A stretch of DNA of 50,945 bases from Thalassobaculaceae bacterium (lineage in GTDB: Bacteria; Pseudomonadota; Alphaproteobacteria; Thalassobaculales; Thalassobaculaceae): contig JARGOG010000031.1 in assembly GCA_029212785.1 (NCBI GenBank), positions 1 to 50,945 of the forward strand, given 5' to 3'. Under the pieces are notes generated by a model, which had not been told where the DNA came from, made no database searches, and was given only the letters and a program-made list of their open reading frames with translations. Shown piece by piece: positions 35,957 to 45,187 of the stretch. The position numbers and the translations under genes are program-made. The number at the start of each line of letters is the position of its first letter. Position 1 is the stretch's first letter.

Positions 35957-37053
35957 CCCTCGCCATCGAACGGATCGAGACCCACCTCGTCTCCACGCCG
36001 CTGGAGCCACCGATCGTTCACGCCTTCCTCGGCGCCCGCACCCGCTTCGTCAGCCTCGTCGTCCTGATCCACACCAAGAATGGGCCGACCGGCTTTGGTT
36101 ACATGACGGGCGAGAGTCCGCGCCAGATGGCGGCGATCGGCCAGATCGTCGAGGACCTGGGCGAGCGGCTGATCGCCGACGGTGCCGACGCCCGTCGCCA
36201 TCTCTACCTGTACGACAAGATGTGGAATTGGACCGTCGACCTGCTGCACGAGGGGGCGGCCACCCTGGCGATGGCGGCGATCGACATCGCACTCTGGGAC
36301 ATCAAGGGCAAGGCGGCCGGCGAGCCGCTGTGGCGCCTGCTCGGCGGCAGCCGCCAGACCGTGCCGGCCTATGCCAGCGAGACCCTGTGGCGCCACCAGA
36401 GCATCGGCGAGCTGGAAGCCGCCGGGGCGGATTTGGTCGCGCGCGGCTACGACGCGATGAAACTGCGCCTCGGCAACCGCCCGATTTCCGAGGATGTGGC
36501 GCGCGCCGTCGCCCTGCGCCGGGCCGTCGGCCCGGACGTGAAGATCATGACCGACGTGCTCTGGGCATCGCGCCCGGACGAGGCGATCCGGCTGGCCCGA
36601 GCGATGCGGGACAGCGAAGCCGACCTGTTCTGGTTCGAAGAGCCGGTCCGCGACGGCAACTGGGACGGCCTGCGCCGGGTGCGTGACGCGAACGTCATCA
36701 CGGTGGCTGCCGGCGAGCGGATCTCCACCCCGGCTCAGGCCCACGAGCTGGTCGAGTCGGTCGACCACGCCATTCTCGACGTCCACCATATCGGCGGCAT
36801 CACCCCCTGGCTGCAGGCGGCGGCGATCCTGGATGCGGCGGACCTGCCGATCTCGGTGCATATCGTGCCGGAGGTGCAGGCCCATCTGGTCGCCGCCCAA
36901 CGCACCGGCGGTTGGGTGGAATACATGCACTGGTGGGACCCGATCTATGAAGAGCCCTTGCAGGCCCATAACGGCAGGCTGACACTCAGCGAAAAACCGG
37001 GCCTGGGAGTGGAACCATCGCCAGAGGCATTGCGAAAGCTGCGGATCGCCTAA
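35953..37053 (+). CDS. Enolase-superfamily enzyme, mandelate racemase/muconate lactonizing-like
   Basis: 366 residues with the capping domain (MTLAIERIETHLVSTPLEPP) and barrel domain (MAAIDIALWDIKGKAAGEPL). Candidate catalytic residues: KLR in AMKLRLGN, metal ligands D in IMTDVLWA, E in WFEEPV and E in AAGERIS, then DVHHIGG and SVHIVPE for the Asp-His general base of the mandelate racemase subgroup. One difference is the first metal ligand context (TDVLW where VDAN is usual). It abstracts an alpha proton from a carboxylate, as a dehydratase or racemase; the substrate is unknown. It is translationally coupled to the upstream dioxygenase. Confidence 0.9.
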   Translation: MTLAIERIETHLVSTPLEPPIVHAFLGARTRFVSLVVLIHTKNGPTGFGYMTGESPRQMAAIGQIVEDLGERLIADGADARRHLYLYDKMWNWTVDLLHEGAATLAMAAIDIALWDIKGKAAGEPLWRLLGGSRQTVPAYASETLWRHQSIGELEAAGADLVARGYDAMKLRLGNRPISEDVARAVALRRAVGPDVKIMTDVLWASRPDEAIRLARAMRDSEADLFWFEEPVRDGNWDGLRRVRDANVITVAAGERISTPAQAHELVESVDHAILDVHHIGGITPWLQAAAILDAADLPISVHIVPEVQAHLVAAQRTGGWVEYMHWWDPIYEEPLQAHNGRLTLSEKPGLGVEPSPEALRKLRIA

Positions 37054-37072
37054 ACGCCGGATCGTTCCGGGC

Positions 37073-37996
37073 GTGGCGATGACGCCCGACGAGTTGCGCT
37101 CCTTCCTGACCGCCTACGAGCTTGGCAGCCTGAAGAAGGCCGCCGGCCAAATGAATCTGACCCAACCGACCCTCAGCCGCCGGATCCAGCGGCTGGAGGA
37201 TGTGCTGGGCGTGATCCTGTTCCTGCGCAGTCCCAGCGGGCTGACGCCCACCGCCTATGGACACGCCCTTGCCCGGCGCGCGCGCCTCGTGGTGCAGGAA
37301 ATCGAGTTGGCCCGGCGCGAGATGGCCCGCATCCGCACCGCCGCCGGGGGCTCGGTGGCCTTCGGTGCCAGCCCGGGGGTAGCGGTGGGTTGGCTGCCCG
37401 CCGCACTCGACCGGCTGGCGCATCGCCACCCGGATACGAACCTCACCGTCGTGGAGAGCGTCTCGGAGAGTCTGGTCGACCAGGTGATCGAACGGCGCAT
37501 CGACTTCGCGGTCTGCACCGCGCCGCTCGACCCGTCTTCGGATCTCTCGGTCGAACATCTGGGCCGCGATCCCTTCGTCGTGGCCGCCCACCGCACCCAC
37601 CCGTTGCTCGCACGGGCGCCGGTGCCGCTGGCCGCGACGCTCGAGTTTCCCTGGATCATGGCGACCTTCCGCGGAGCGGTCCGCCATTGGGTCGAGACAC
37701 GCTTCGAGGAGAACGGCCTGCCCGCCCCGCCGGCGCGGATCGAGACCTCCTCGATGATGATGCTGAAGCAGGTCCTGGATGACGCGCGGCACCTGTCCTA
37801 TCTGCCGGCGCGGCTGATCGCGGCGGATTGTCCGGACATTGTCGCCCTGCCCTGCAATCCGGGGATGGTGCTGCAGCGCGACCTGGCGCTGATCCGCGTC
37901 TCCCAGCGCGCGCTCAGTCCCGCCAGCGACCGGGTGATCGACGTGCTGCGCGAGACGATCGAGGACCTGCCCCCGCTCAGGATTCCGGGGCTCTGA
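37073..37996 (+). CDS. LysR-family transcriptional regulator
   Basis: 307 residues. N-terminal helix-turn-helix (SLKKAAGQMNLTQPTLSRRI at about residue 18-38) and a LysR substrate domain (SVAFGASPGVAVGWLPAAL, FVVAAHRTHPLLA, SSMMMLKQVL). The frame begins with GTG 37073; ATG 37079, two codons later, is an equally good start. It lies 19 bp after the enolase-family gene on the same strand and probably regulates that pair and possibly the facing TRAP operon. Its 3' end overlaps the AbrB-family gene by 20 bp, tail to tail. Confidence 0.9.
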   Translation: MAMTPDELRSFLTAYELGSLKKAAGQMNLTQPTLSRRIQRLEDVLGVILFLRSPSGLTPTAYGHALARRARLVVQEIELARREMARIRTAAGGSVAFGASPGVAVGWLPAALDRLAHRHPDTNLTVVESVSESLVDQVIERRIDFAVCTAPLDPSSDLSVEHLGRDPFVVAAHRTHPLLARAPVPLAATLEFPWIMATFRGAVRHWVETRFEENGLPAPPARIETSSMMMLKQVLDDARHLSYLPARLIAADCPDIVALPCNPGMVLQRDLALIRVSQRALSPASDRVIDVLRETIEDLPPLRIPGL

Positions 37997-39065
37997 CGTC
38001 TCGCGCCCTGACGAAGCGCAGGGCGAGCGGCGACAGCGGCATGATGATGAACAGCCGCACGATATGGAAGGTGGTCACAAGCGCCACTCCGAGCCCCATG
38101 GCCTGCGCCGTCAGGGACATCTCCGTGATGCTGCCCGGGGCCGCCGCCAGCACCAGCGTCGCCAGCGGCAGGCCGTCCACCGACGCGATGCCCCAGGCCA
38201 GAGCCGAGCAGCCGGCGATGGTCAGCAGCGTGACCAGGGCCGAGACCATCACGAAGCGCGGCGCGCCCCGCAGCAGTTCGCGATTGAAGCTGAGCCCGAG
38301 CGACAGGCCGACCATCAACTGGCCGGCGAAGATCAGTGCCCGCGGGTAGTCGATATGTCCGTCGGCGATCAGCGCCAGCGCCGATGCCGCGGTGAGCGGG
38401 CCCAGAAAGAACGGGCTGACCATGCCGATGCGCCGCGCCAGCAGCGCACCGGCGATCGCCAGCATGATCGCCACCGGCGTCATCGCCCCGAACACCAGGA
38501 GGTCGTGCCGCTGGGCCACGATGTTGGTGATCGGCACGCCGGCAAGTTGCAGGGATGCGGGGATGATCAGCACCACCAGTGCGATCCGCAGCCCCTGCAC
38601 CAGACCGACCAGCGGCCCGTTACCGCCCCCGGCCTCGGCGAGCTGTGCCATCTCCGCCGGCCCGCAAGGCACGCAGGCGAAGAACGCGGTCGCCTTGTCG
38701 GCGGAGGTCGCCCGATACAGCACCGGCGCCAGACCGATCGCCAGGATCGCGCTGCCGATGGCGATCACCAGCATCTCCGGGATCAGACCGGCCACCTCCA
38801 TCACGCCGGCATAGGTGAGTTGCAGGCCGACGGCGGTGGCGACGATGTTCTGGCCGACGATGCGCATCTGCCGCGGCATCGCCACCCGGCGGCCGCTGAC
38901 CGCGACCACGGTGCCGACCACCATCGGGCCAATCATCCAGGCGAGCGGCATGCCGGCGAGGCTCGCCAGTTCCGCCGCGACCGCCGCCGCCAGCACCAGC
39001 AGCAGCGCGCGGCCCGCCCTGCCGACCAAGGACATGGATGGCGGGGTTGCCGGCCTGTCCCTCAT
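37977..39065 (-). CDS. AbrB-family (duplicated) membrane protein
   Basis: 362 residues with about ten hydrophobic helices arranged as two similar halves (MPLAWMIGPMVVGTVV in the first half and MVSPFFLGPLTAASALAL in the second, each with a Gly-Pro helix break). This is the AbrB duplication family, originally misnamed after ammonia monooxygenase, usually a putative transporter or regulator of uptake. It is the last gene of the long catabolic unit, 7 bp after the MDR gene. It could export or import a pathway intermediate, but no substrate is indicated. Confidence 0.85.
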   Translation of the reverse strand: MRDRPATPPSMSLVGRAGRALLLVLAAAVAAELASLAGMPLAWMIGPMVVGTVVAVSGRRVAMPRQMRIVGQNIVATAVGLQLTYAGVMEVAGLIPEMLVIAIGSAILAIGLAPVLYRATSADKATAFFACVPCGPAEMAQLAEAGGGNGPLVGLVQGLRIALVVLIIPASLQLAGVPITNIVAQRHDLLVFGAMTPVAIMLAIAGALLARRIGMVSPFFLGPLTAASALALIADGHIDYPRALIFAGQLMVGLSLGLSFNRELLRGAPRFVMVSALVTLLTIAGCSALAWGIASVDGLPLATLVLAAAPGSITEMSLTAQAMGLGVALVTTFHIVRLFIIMPLSPLALRFVRARDVRAPES

Positions 39066-39072
39066 ATCGCGG

Positions 39073-40080
39073 TCAAGCAGCGCCGACCTCGATCACCACC
39101 TTGCCGACATGGGCCTGCGCCCGCAGATGGGCAAAGGCGTCCGAGGCCGCCTCGAACGGAAACACGCGGTCGACCACTGGCCGATAGGCGTGGTGAGCGA
39201 TCGCCCGGTTCATCGCCTCGAACTGGGTCCGCGGGCCGACATAGATCCCGCGTAGCGCGATATTGCGGCGGCGCAGCGGGGTCGGGTCGATCTGTCCCGA
39301 GGACTGGGCACCGATCAGGTGGATCTGTCCGCCGTTACGCGCCGCTTGGCCCGCCAGCGCGACGTTCTCACCGCCGACGACCTCGACCACGTGATCGACG
39401 CCACGACCGTCGGTCAGCGACCGCACGGCCGCCGGCCAGTCCTCTGTCTCGGGAATGGCCAGCACCGCGTCGGCACCGAGCGCAAGCAGCCGATCGCGCT
39501 TCTGCGCGCGGGTCGTGATCGCGATGGTGCGGGCACCGCCCATCCGCGCGAAAGCCAGCGCGAACAGCGAAACACCGCCGGTTCCCTCGAGCAGCACGGT
39601 CTCGCCCGGCAGCATCGGCTGGCCGCCATACAACGCGTTCCAGGCCGTCACCGCCGCGCAGGGCAGCGTGGCAGCCTCGGCGAAGTTCAGATGCTCCGGC
39701 ACCTGGACGACACCGTCCTGATGGGCGACGACGTACTCCGCGAGCATACCGTCGGCCCCGCCGCCCAGCGCCGACGCGCCGTAGATCTCTTCGTAGGGTC
39801 CGCCTTGCCAGCGCGGCATGAACTGGCAGGCGACCCGGTCGCCGACCGCGTGCCGATCGACACGGCTGCCGACCGCCACGATCTCGCCGGCCCCGTCGGA
39901 GCACGGCACCAGGCCCTCGCGCACGCCATCCTGGGCATAGCGGCCGCCGAACACCATCAGGTCGCGGAAGTTCAGCGAGACCGCCCGGACCCGGATCAGC
40001 ACCTCGTCCGCTCCGGGTTCCGGCACATCGGCGGCCGTCGCCTCCAGCTTGCCCGGACCGAAAAGCTGATAGCGCCTCAT
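39073..40080 (-). CDS. Zinc-independent medium-chain dehydrogenase (quinone oxidoreductase-like)
   Basis: 335 residues. GroES-like N-terminal domain (VRAVSLNFRDLMVFGG) and Rossmann domain with GTGGVSLFALAFARMGG, ending with FAHLRAQAHVGKVVIEV. The catalytic zinc ligands are absent: the place of the usual GHE motif reads SDGAGEI, so it belongs with NADPH:quinone oxidoreductases or enoyl reductases. It overlaps the flavin reductase-like gene by ATGA (40077-40080), implying coupled roles in reducing a pathway intermediate. Confidence 0.9.
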   Translation of the reverse strand: MRRYQLFGPGKLEATAADVPEPGADEVLIRVRAVSLNFRDLMVFGGRYAQDGVREGLVPCSDGAGEIVAVGSRVDRHAVGDRVACQFMPRWQGGPYEEIYGASALGGGADGMLAEYVVAHQDGVVQVPEHLNFAEAATLPCAAVTAWNALYGGQPMLPGETVLLEGTGGVSLFALAFARMGGARTIAITTRAQKRDRLLALGADAVLAIPETEDWPAAVRSLTDGRGVDHVVEVVGGENVALAGQAARNGGQIHLIGAQSSGQIDPTPLRRRNIALRGIYVGPRTQFEAMNRAIAHHAYRPVVDRVFPFEAASDAFAHLRAQAHVGKVVIEVGAA

Positions 40081-40697
40081 CGGATCACCTTGCCCGGATC
40101 GGTCGGCCGCAGCAGTTCGAAGACCGACTCCACCCCCGCATAGTCACGATAGCCGCACCGGCCGAGCGGCCGAGCGGCGGCGGTGTCGAACCGGCCGTCC
40201 TTGATCAGCCGATCGTCGATATAGGTGGCCACGACCTGACCGATGATCTGATAGCCGCCGGTCTCCTTGCCGTCGAGATCGAGCAGCGCCTGGGAGAAGG
40301 TGGTCTTGCATTCCAGGGCCGCGACGGCGGCGGCCACCCGCGGCGGCTTGACCACCCTTGACGGCGCCGCCTCCAGCCCCGCGAGTTCGAACTCATTCAC
40401 GCCGTCCTCGACCTCCTCGGACGACTTGTTCATCTCGTGCAGCAGGTCGACCGTCGACAGGTTGAAGACGAACTCTCCGCTCTCCATCGCATTGCGCGCG
40501 GAGTGCTTCAGGGTATCGCTGGTGAAGCCGATCATGTTCGGCCGGCTGGAGATCGCCGAGAAGAAACTATAGGGCCCGAGATTAGGTACCCCGTCCTTGT
40601 TCAGGGTCGAGATCCAGCCGATCGGACGTGGTGCCACAATCGCCTTGAACGGGTCGAACGGCAGGGGCCCATAGCCCTGTTCCGTCGTATAATGCAT
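40077..40697 (-). CDS. Flavin reductase-like FMN-binding protein (DIM6/NTAB type)
   Basis: 206 residues, split-barrel FMN-binding fold: FDPFKAIVAPRPIGWISTL, NLGPYSFFSAISSRP and ESGEFVFNLST are diagnostic. Members act as flavin reductases for two-component monooxygenases or as FMN-binding oxidoreductases. No large monooxygenase partner is encoded in the unit; the TauD enzyme does not need flavin, so the partner is unknown. The start at 40697 is chosen at the conserved beginning of the domain. Confidence 0.9.
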   Translation of the reverse strand: MHYTTEQGYGPLPFDPFKAIVAPRPIGWISTLNKDGVPNLGPYSFFSAISSRPNMIGFTSDTLKHSARNAMESGEFVFNLSTVDLLHEMNKSSEEVEDGVNEFELAGLEAAPSRVVKPPRVAAAVAALECKTTFSQALLDLDGKETGGYQIIGQVVATYIDDRLIKDGRFDTAAARPLGRCGYRDYAGVESVFELLRPTDPGKVIR

Positions 40698-40734
40698 CTG
40701 CCTTGTCCTGCTCCGGTGTGGTCGTCTCTCGGCG

Positions 40735-41655
40735 TCAGTGGGTGCCGAAGAAGCGTGCCTCCGCCCCATTGGCCTTGGCCAGATCCGATTGCAGGATCCA
40801 GTCGGCCATCACCTGACACCGCTTGATCAGCCGCGGCTCGTCCGCCCGATAGTCGGCGACGGCGTTGTGCATGGTGCCGATATTGTCCCAGACCAGAACG
40901 TCGCCCTCGGTCCAGCGGTGGGTCGCCTGGTACTTCTCCTGGAGCTGGTGCTCGAACAGGTAGCGCAGCAGGTCGTCGCTCTCCTGCTGACTCAACTCGT
41001 TGATCCGCTCCGCATAGCCCGGATTGGCGTAAAGCACTTTCTTGCCGGTGATCGGATGGATCAGCACCAGCGGGTGCACCACTGGCGGCTTCTTGGCCCG
41101 CTGCTCCGGGGTCAGCGGCGGACGGGAGCTGCCCTTCTCCCGGCGCATCATTTCCCAGAACTTATTGAAGTCGTGGGTCGCGGTCAGACCTTCGATCCGC
41201 TCCTTGATGTCGTCGGGCAGATCGTCATAGGCCTGCACCATGTTGGCGAAGCTGGTACCGCCCAAAGGCTTGCCGTCGCGGCGCGGGATCTTGATGCCGT
41301 GGAGCACGTTGAGGAACGCGATCATCGAGCTATAGGACATGTCGGTGTGCCAATCCTGGCCGGCATCGCCAATACCGATCGGCTTTCCGTTTTCCACGAT
41401 GTTCGACAGGATCATGATCTCGGGGATGCCCGGCTCCTGATACGAGCCGGCGACGTTGATCTCCAGCGATCCGAACCGTTCGGCAAAGGCTTTCTGTTGC
41501 GCCGCCGACAAGGCCTGGCCGGGGAAACAGACATAGCCGTACTCACCGAGCGCCTTAAGGACGACCATGAAGTCGTCGTCGGACAGCGGCTCGGACAGGT
41601 TGGCGCCATGGATCCTGGTGCCGAGGATCTGATCGAGAGGTTCGAGTTCCAACAT
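40735..41655 (-). CDS. TauD/TfdA-family Fe(II)/2-oxoglutarate dioxygenase, copy 2
   Basis: 306 residues. H103 and D105 in DWHTDMS and the histidine in TMHNAVAD form the iron triad. A basic, proline-rich insert (RREKGSSRPPLTPEQRAKK) lies in the middle. GGAG seven to eight bases upstream supports the start at 41655 over the ATG at 41670. It shares family layout with the dioxygenase at 35066 (GDAG before the HTD motif, PLGGTSFAN versus PLGDTYFAS), so the window has two paralogues in separate catabolic units. Substrate unknown; probably an acid imported by the adjacent TRAP system. Confidence 0.92.
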   Translation of the reverse strand: MLELEPLDQILGTRIHGANLSEPLSDDDFMVVLKALGEYGYVCFPGQALSAAQQKAFAERFGSLEINVAGSYQEPGIPEIMILSNIVENGKPIGIGDAGQDWHTDMSYSSMIAFLNVLHGIKIPRRDGKPLGGTSFANMVQAYDDLPDDIKERIEGLTATHDFNKFWEMMRREKGSSRPPLTPEQRAKKPPVVHPLVLIHPITGKKVLYANPGYAERINELSQQESDDLLRYLFEHQLQEKYQATHRWTEGDVLVWDNIGTMHNAVADYRADEPRLIKRCQVMADWILQSDLAKANGAEARFFGTH

Positions 41656-41720
41656 GACTGTCTCCAACATGGGGTTGGGGGAGCGGCGCCCGTCGGACGG
41701 ACGCGTGCGGGAGGTGCCGG

Positions 41721-42824
41721 TCAGGCGGCTGTATCGAGGACGAACGGGACGCCGAGACTGTCGGCGATGCCCTTGAGTTTCTGGGTGAGGTTCGGAGCGA
41801 GCGGAATGCCGTCGGCGAGGCGGCGTTTGAGCACCCCTTCCTCGATGTCTCCGGGCAGCAGGACCGGGCGTTCCGGATCGGACGGGACCGTGCCGCGCAG
41901 CGACGTCTCCACGTCGTCCACATCGGACAGAAAGTCGCCCATGGCGCGGAAGGCGTCCGGGTCGATCGCCAGGAAGAAATGACCGATATTGTCGCCCTCG
42001 CCCTGGGGGTGGTCCGGATTGCGCGAACCGGAGAACCGTCCGCCGGCCAGCGTCCCGCCGAGAAAATGCACCATCAGCGCGAGGCCGTAGCCTTTATGCG
42101 CGCCGAGAACCGGGGTCGCCCCCAGCGGGGTCAGCCCGCCGGGACCGCGCTCGTAGATCAACCGATTGGCCTCTTCCGGGTCGGTCACGGACACGCCCTG
42201 TCCGTCGACCACCCAGCCTTCCGGCACCGGGGTGTCGGTGATCTGGTGCAGGCGGACCTTGTTGCCGGCGGCGGTCGAGGTCGCCATGTCGAAGACGATC
42301 GGCTCGCCCTCGCCGCGCGGCACGCCATAGGCCAGCGGATTGGTGCCGAGCACCGACTCGGACGCGCCGGGCGGCACAACGCAAACCACCTTGGTTGAGG
42401 TCGCGACCATGCTGATCACACCCTCCCGCGCAGCGATCCGGGCGTAGTAGCCAGCGGCGCCGAAATGGTGGGAATTGCGGACCGTCACCGCGGCAACGCC
42501 GTTCTCCTTCGCCTTCCGCGCCGCCAGTTTCGCCGCTCGGACCGACACCGCGAAACCGAGGCCGCCCTTGGCGTCCAGCAATGCGCTGCTCGGTCCCTCG
42601 CGCACCAGTTCGGCCCGTGCCGCCAACTCGAACCCGCCGCCCTCGATCCAGCCCGCGTATAGGGCGAGGAGCGAGATGCCGTGGGTGTCGATGCCGCGAA
42701 GATCGCAGTCCAGCAAGGCGTCGGCCGTCGCCTCGGCATCCTCCCCCACCATGCCCCAGCCCTTCAGGATGTGAAGAGTCTGGGTCCGCACCATCTCGGC
42801 GGTGAATGTCGGCTTGGCGTTCAT
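41721..42824 (-). CDS. Malate/L-lactate/ureidoglycolate dehydrogenase family (Ldh2)
   Basis: 367 residues of the NAD(P)-dependent Ldh2/YlbC/ComC family, which has no Rossmann fold. Landmarks: DLRGIDTHGISLL near residue 50 (His of the active site), VRNSHHFGAAGYYA, STKVVCVVPPGASESVLGTNPLAYG and DMATSTAAGNKV. It oxidises a 2-hydroxy acid or reduces a 2-oxo acid. It sits between the FAH-family and dioxygenase genes; a 2-hydroxy acid product of the dioxygenase is a reasonable substrate. Confidence 0.92.
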   Translation of the reverse strand: MNAKPTFTAEMVRTQTLHILKGWGMVGEDAEATADALLDCDLRGIDTHGISLLALYAGWIEGGGFELAARAELVREGPSSALLDAKGGLGFAVSVRAAKLAARKAKENGVAAVTVRNSHHFGAAGYYARIAAREGVISMVATSTKVVCVVPPGASESVLGTNPLAYGVPRGEGEPIVFDMATSTAAGNKVRLHQITDTPVPEGWVVDGQGVSVTDPEEANRLIYERGPGGLTPLGATPVLGAHKGYGLALMVHFLGGTLAGGRFSGSRNPDHPQGEGDNIGHFFLAIDPDAFRAMGDFLSDVDDVETSLRGTVPSDPERPVLLPGDIEEGVLKRRLADGIPLAPNLTQKLKGIADSLGVPFVLDTAA

Positions 42825-42867
42825 CGTCGCTATACCTTTCGGAACTGCCGCAATCTCGGATGAGTTC

Positions 42868-43779
42868 TCAGATGATGGGGTTTTCGATGGCGCCGATGCC
42901 GTCGACCCAGCAGGTCACCCGATCCCCAGCCTTCAGGTAGACCGGCGGATCGCGGAAGTGGCCGACGCCGGAAGGCGTGCCGGTGGCGATCACGTCGCCC
43001 GGCTCCAGGGTCGCGTAGCGGCTGATGTAGGAGAGGATGTAGGCGCAGTCGAAAATCATGTCGTGGGTATTGCCGCGCTGCATTTCCACGCCGTTGACGT
43101 GGCAGGTCAGATCGACATGGCCGGGGTCGCCGAAGGCATCGGCCGTGACCATCACCGGGCCCATCGGCGTGAAACCGTCATGACTCTTGGCGAAGGTGGT
43201 CTGCGGCGGGCTGACATCGAACTGGAATTCGCGCGCGCTCAGGTCGTTCAGCACGGTGTAGCCGGCAACGTAGGACAGGGCATCCGCCGGCGGCACGTGC
43301 TTCATCGGCTTGCCGACGACGATGGCGATCTCCACCTCCCAGTCGAACTTCACGATCCCCGCGGGGCAGGCCACCGGCACGCCCGAGGCCACCACGGAAC
43401 TGCTGAACTTGGTGAACAGACGCGGCTCCTCCTGTCGGCCGAGAGCACCCTCGGCGGCATGGGCACCGTAATTGCGGCCGACACCGATGACCTTGCCGGG
43501 GCGCGGCACCGGGGCGAGACGCTCGATGCCGGCCGGATCCATGGCCGTCGGCGCCGTCGTGGCGGCCGCCGCATCGCGAAACAGCTCGAAGTCATTGGCG
43601 GCACGCGTCAGGAACAGCACCATGTCCGACGGGACGCGCCAGGCGGCCTCACCGGCCGGGTCGGCCGAGCCGCGATCCGCCAGGTGGGCGGCGACGGCGG
43701 CGCGCAGGTCGACAACGCCGTCGCCGGTCTCCACGCCGATCCGGGCGTCGCCAGCGTCGGCATAACTCATTAGTCGCAT
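42868..43779 (-). CDS. Fumarylacetoacetate hydrolase-family protein
   Basis: 303 residues. FAH fold with metal site residues in VIGVGRNYGAHA, FDWEVEIAIVVGK and LNDLSAREFQF, and the C-terminal PGDVIATGTPSGVG. Enzymes of this family cleave or decarboxylate/isomerise beta-diketo or oxalocrotonate-like acids in ring-cleavage pathways. The start at 43779 has GGAGGAGAAG ahead of it. The presence of this gene is the best sign that the unit degrades an aromatic-derived or dicarboxylic acid. Confidence 0.93.
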   Translation of the reverse strand: MRLMSYADAGDARIGVETGDGVVDLRAAVAAHLADRGSADPAGEAAWRVPSDMVLFLTRAANDFELFRDAAAATTAPTAMDPAGIERLAPVPRPGKVIGVGRNYGAHAAEGALGRQEEPRLFTKFSSSVVASGVPVACPAGIVKFDWEVEIAIVVGKPMKHVPPADALSYVAGYTVLNDLSAREFQFDVSPPQTTFAKSHDGFTPMGPVMVTADAFGDPGHVDLTCHVNGVEMQRGNTHDMIFDCAYILSYISRYATLEPGDVIATGTPSGVGHFRDPPVYLKAGDRVTCWVDGIGAIENPII

Positions 43780-43858
43780 GGATCTTCTCCTCCAATCGGC
43801 ATGGCGATCCGCCAGGCCGCTCAATACATGCGGCGCCGGAGCACCGCTGCTCCCGTGC

Positions 43859-45175
43859 TCAACCCGCCAACAGGTTCGGAACGAACATCACCATTTCCGG
43901 GAACGCGATCATCGCCGCCAGCATGATGAACTCCGCGACCAGGAACAGGACGGCGCCCTTGAACCCCTTGCCCGTCGGCACCCCCGTGGTGGCCGAAGCG
44001 ATGAACACGTTGAGGCCGAGCGGGGGCGTGACCAGTCCGATCTCCGCCGTCTTGACGATCAGCACGCCGAACCAGATGCCGTCGAAGCCGAGTCCGGTCA
44101 TCAGCGCGTAGGAGATCGGCACGGTCAGCACGATGATCGCGAACTGATCCATGAACATGCCGAGGATCAGGTAGAAGAACACCACCAGCAGCAGGACCGC
44201 GTGCGGCGAGAAGCCTGACACCTGGATCCAGGCGAGCATCGCGTCGGTCATCTGGGTCAGCGACATGAATTTGCCGAACAGCAGGGCGCCGAAAATGATC
44301 GTCGCGATCATCGCCGAAGTCCGCAGCGTGTTGGCCACCGCTATCGTGAAGGCCTTCGGCCCGATGCGGCCGAGCGCCACGCAGATCAGGATCGCGCCCA
44401 GGGCTCCCAGCGCTCCCACCTCCGTCGGCGTGGCGATGCCGGAATAGAGCGCGCCCATGATCAGCACGACCAGCAGCACCACCGGCCAGACCCGACCATG
44501 CTGCTCCTCGACATCCGGAACCCCGCCCGAGGCGGCGACGGGTCCGCCGAACTTCTCCTTCAGCGCCGGCGCCAGATGCGGAAACAGTCGGACCGCCACC
44601 GTGATCGTGACGACGTAGCCGAGCGCCGTCAGCACACCGGGCACCAGTCCCGCCATGAACAGGCTGCCGATCGATTCCTCGGTGATGATCCCGTAGACCA
44701 CGAAGGCGATGGACGGCGGGATCATGATCGCCAGCGTTCCCGACATGGAGATCGTGGCGATCGAGAAGCCGTCGTCATAGCCGAGCCGACGCATCGTCGG
44801 GAATGCCGCGCGGGACAGGGTGGCGACCGAGGCGGTGCTGGAACCGGACGCCGCCGCCAGCACCGCTCCGGCCAGCACGCAGGCCATCGCCAGCCCGCCC
44901 CGGATTCGCCGCATCAAGCGGTTGCACGCCAGCATCAGGTCCGTCGCGATACCGGAGGCGGCCAGCACCTCGGAGATCATCACGAACATCGGTATGGTGA
45001 GAATGACGTAGTTGGCCACCGTGTGGTGGACGACCTGCCCCGCCAAACCGTGAACCATAGGCATCGGGGCGTAAATCAGCAGGCTGAGAACCCCGGCCAC
45101 GCCCAGCGCGAAGCCGACGGGCATTCCCAGGACGATCAGGCCAAGCAGGATGGCCAGGCCGATGACGACTTCCAT
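43859..45175 (-). CDS. TRAP transporter large membrane subunit (DctM type), system 2
   Basis: 438 residues, about 12 membrane helices: GMPVGFALGVAGVLSLLIY, LAAASGSSTASVATLSRAAFPTM, MSGTLAIMIPPSIAFVVYG, LGMFMDQFAIIVLTVPISYAL and GLVTPPLGLNVFIASA. A charged loop (VPDVEEQHGRVWP) lies mid-protein. Sodium-coupled importer with the small subunit 12 bp upstream. Not closely similar to the system 1 protein beyond family motifs, so the two transporters are unlikely to be recent duplicates. Confidence 0.93.
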   Translation of the reverse strand: MEVVIGLAILLGLIVLGMPVGFALGVAGVLSLLIYAPMPMVHGLAGQVVHHTVANYVILTIPMFVMISEVLAASGIATDLMLACNRLMRRIRGGLAMACVLAGAVLAAASGSSTASVATLSRAAFPTMRRLGYDDGFSIATISMSGTLAIMIPPSIAFVVYGIITEESIGSLFMAGLVPGVLTALGYVVTITVAVRLFPHLAPALKEKFGGPVAASGGVPDVEEQHGRVWPVVLLVVLIMGALYSGIATPTEVGALGALGAILICVALGRIGPKAFTIAVANTLRTSAMIATIIFGALLFGKFMSLTQMTDAMLAWIQVSGFSPHAVLLLVVFFYLILGMFMDQFAIIVLTVPISYALMTGLGFDGIWFGVLIVKTAEIGLVTPPLGLNVFIASATTGVPTGKGFKGAVLFLVAEFIMLAAMIAFPEMVMFVPNLLAG

Positions 45176-45187
45176 GGTCAGACCATC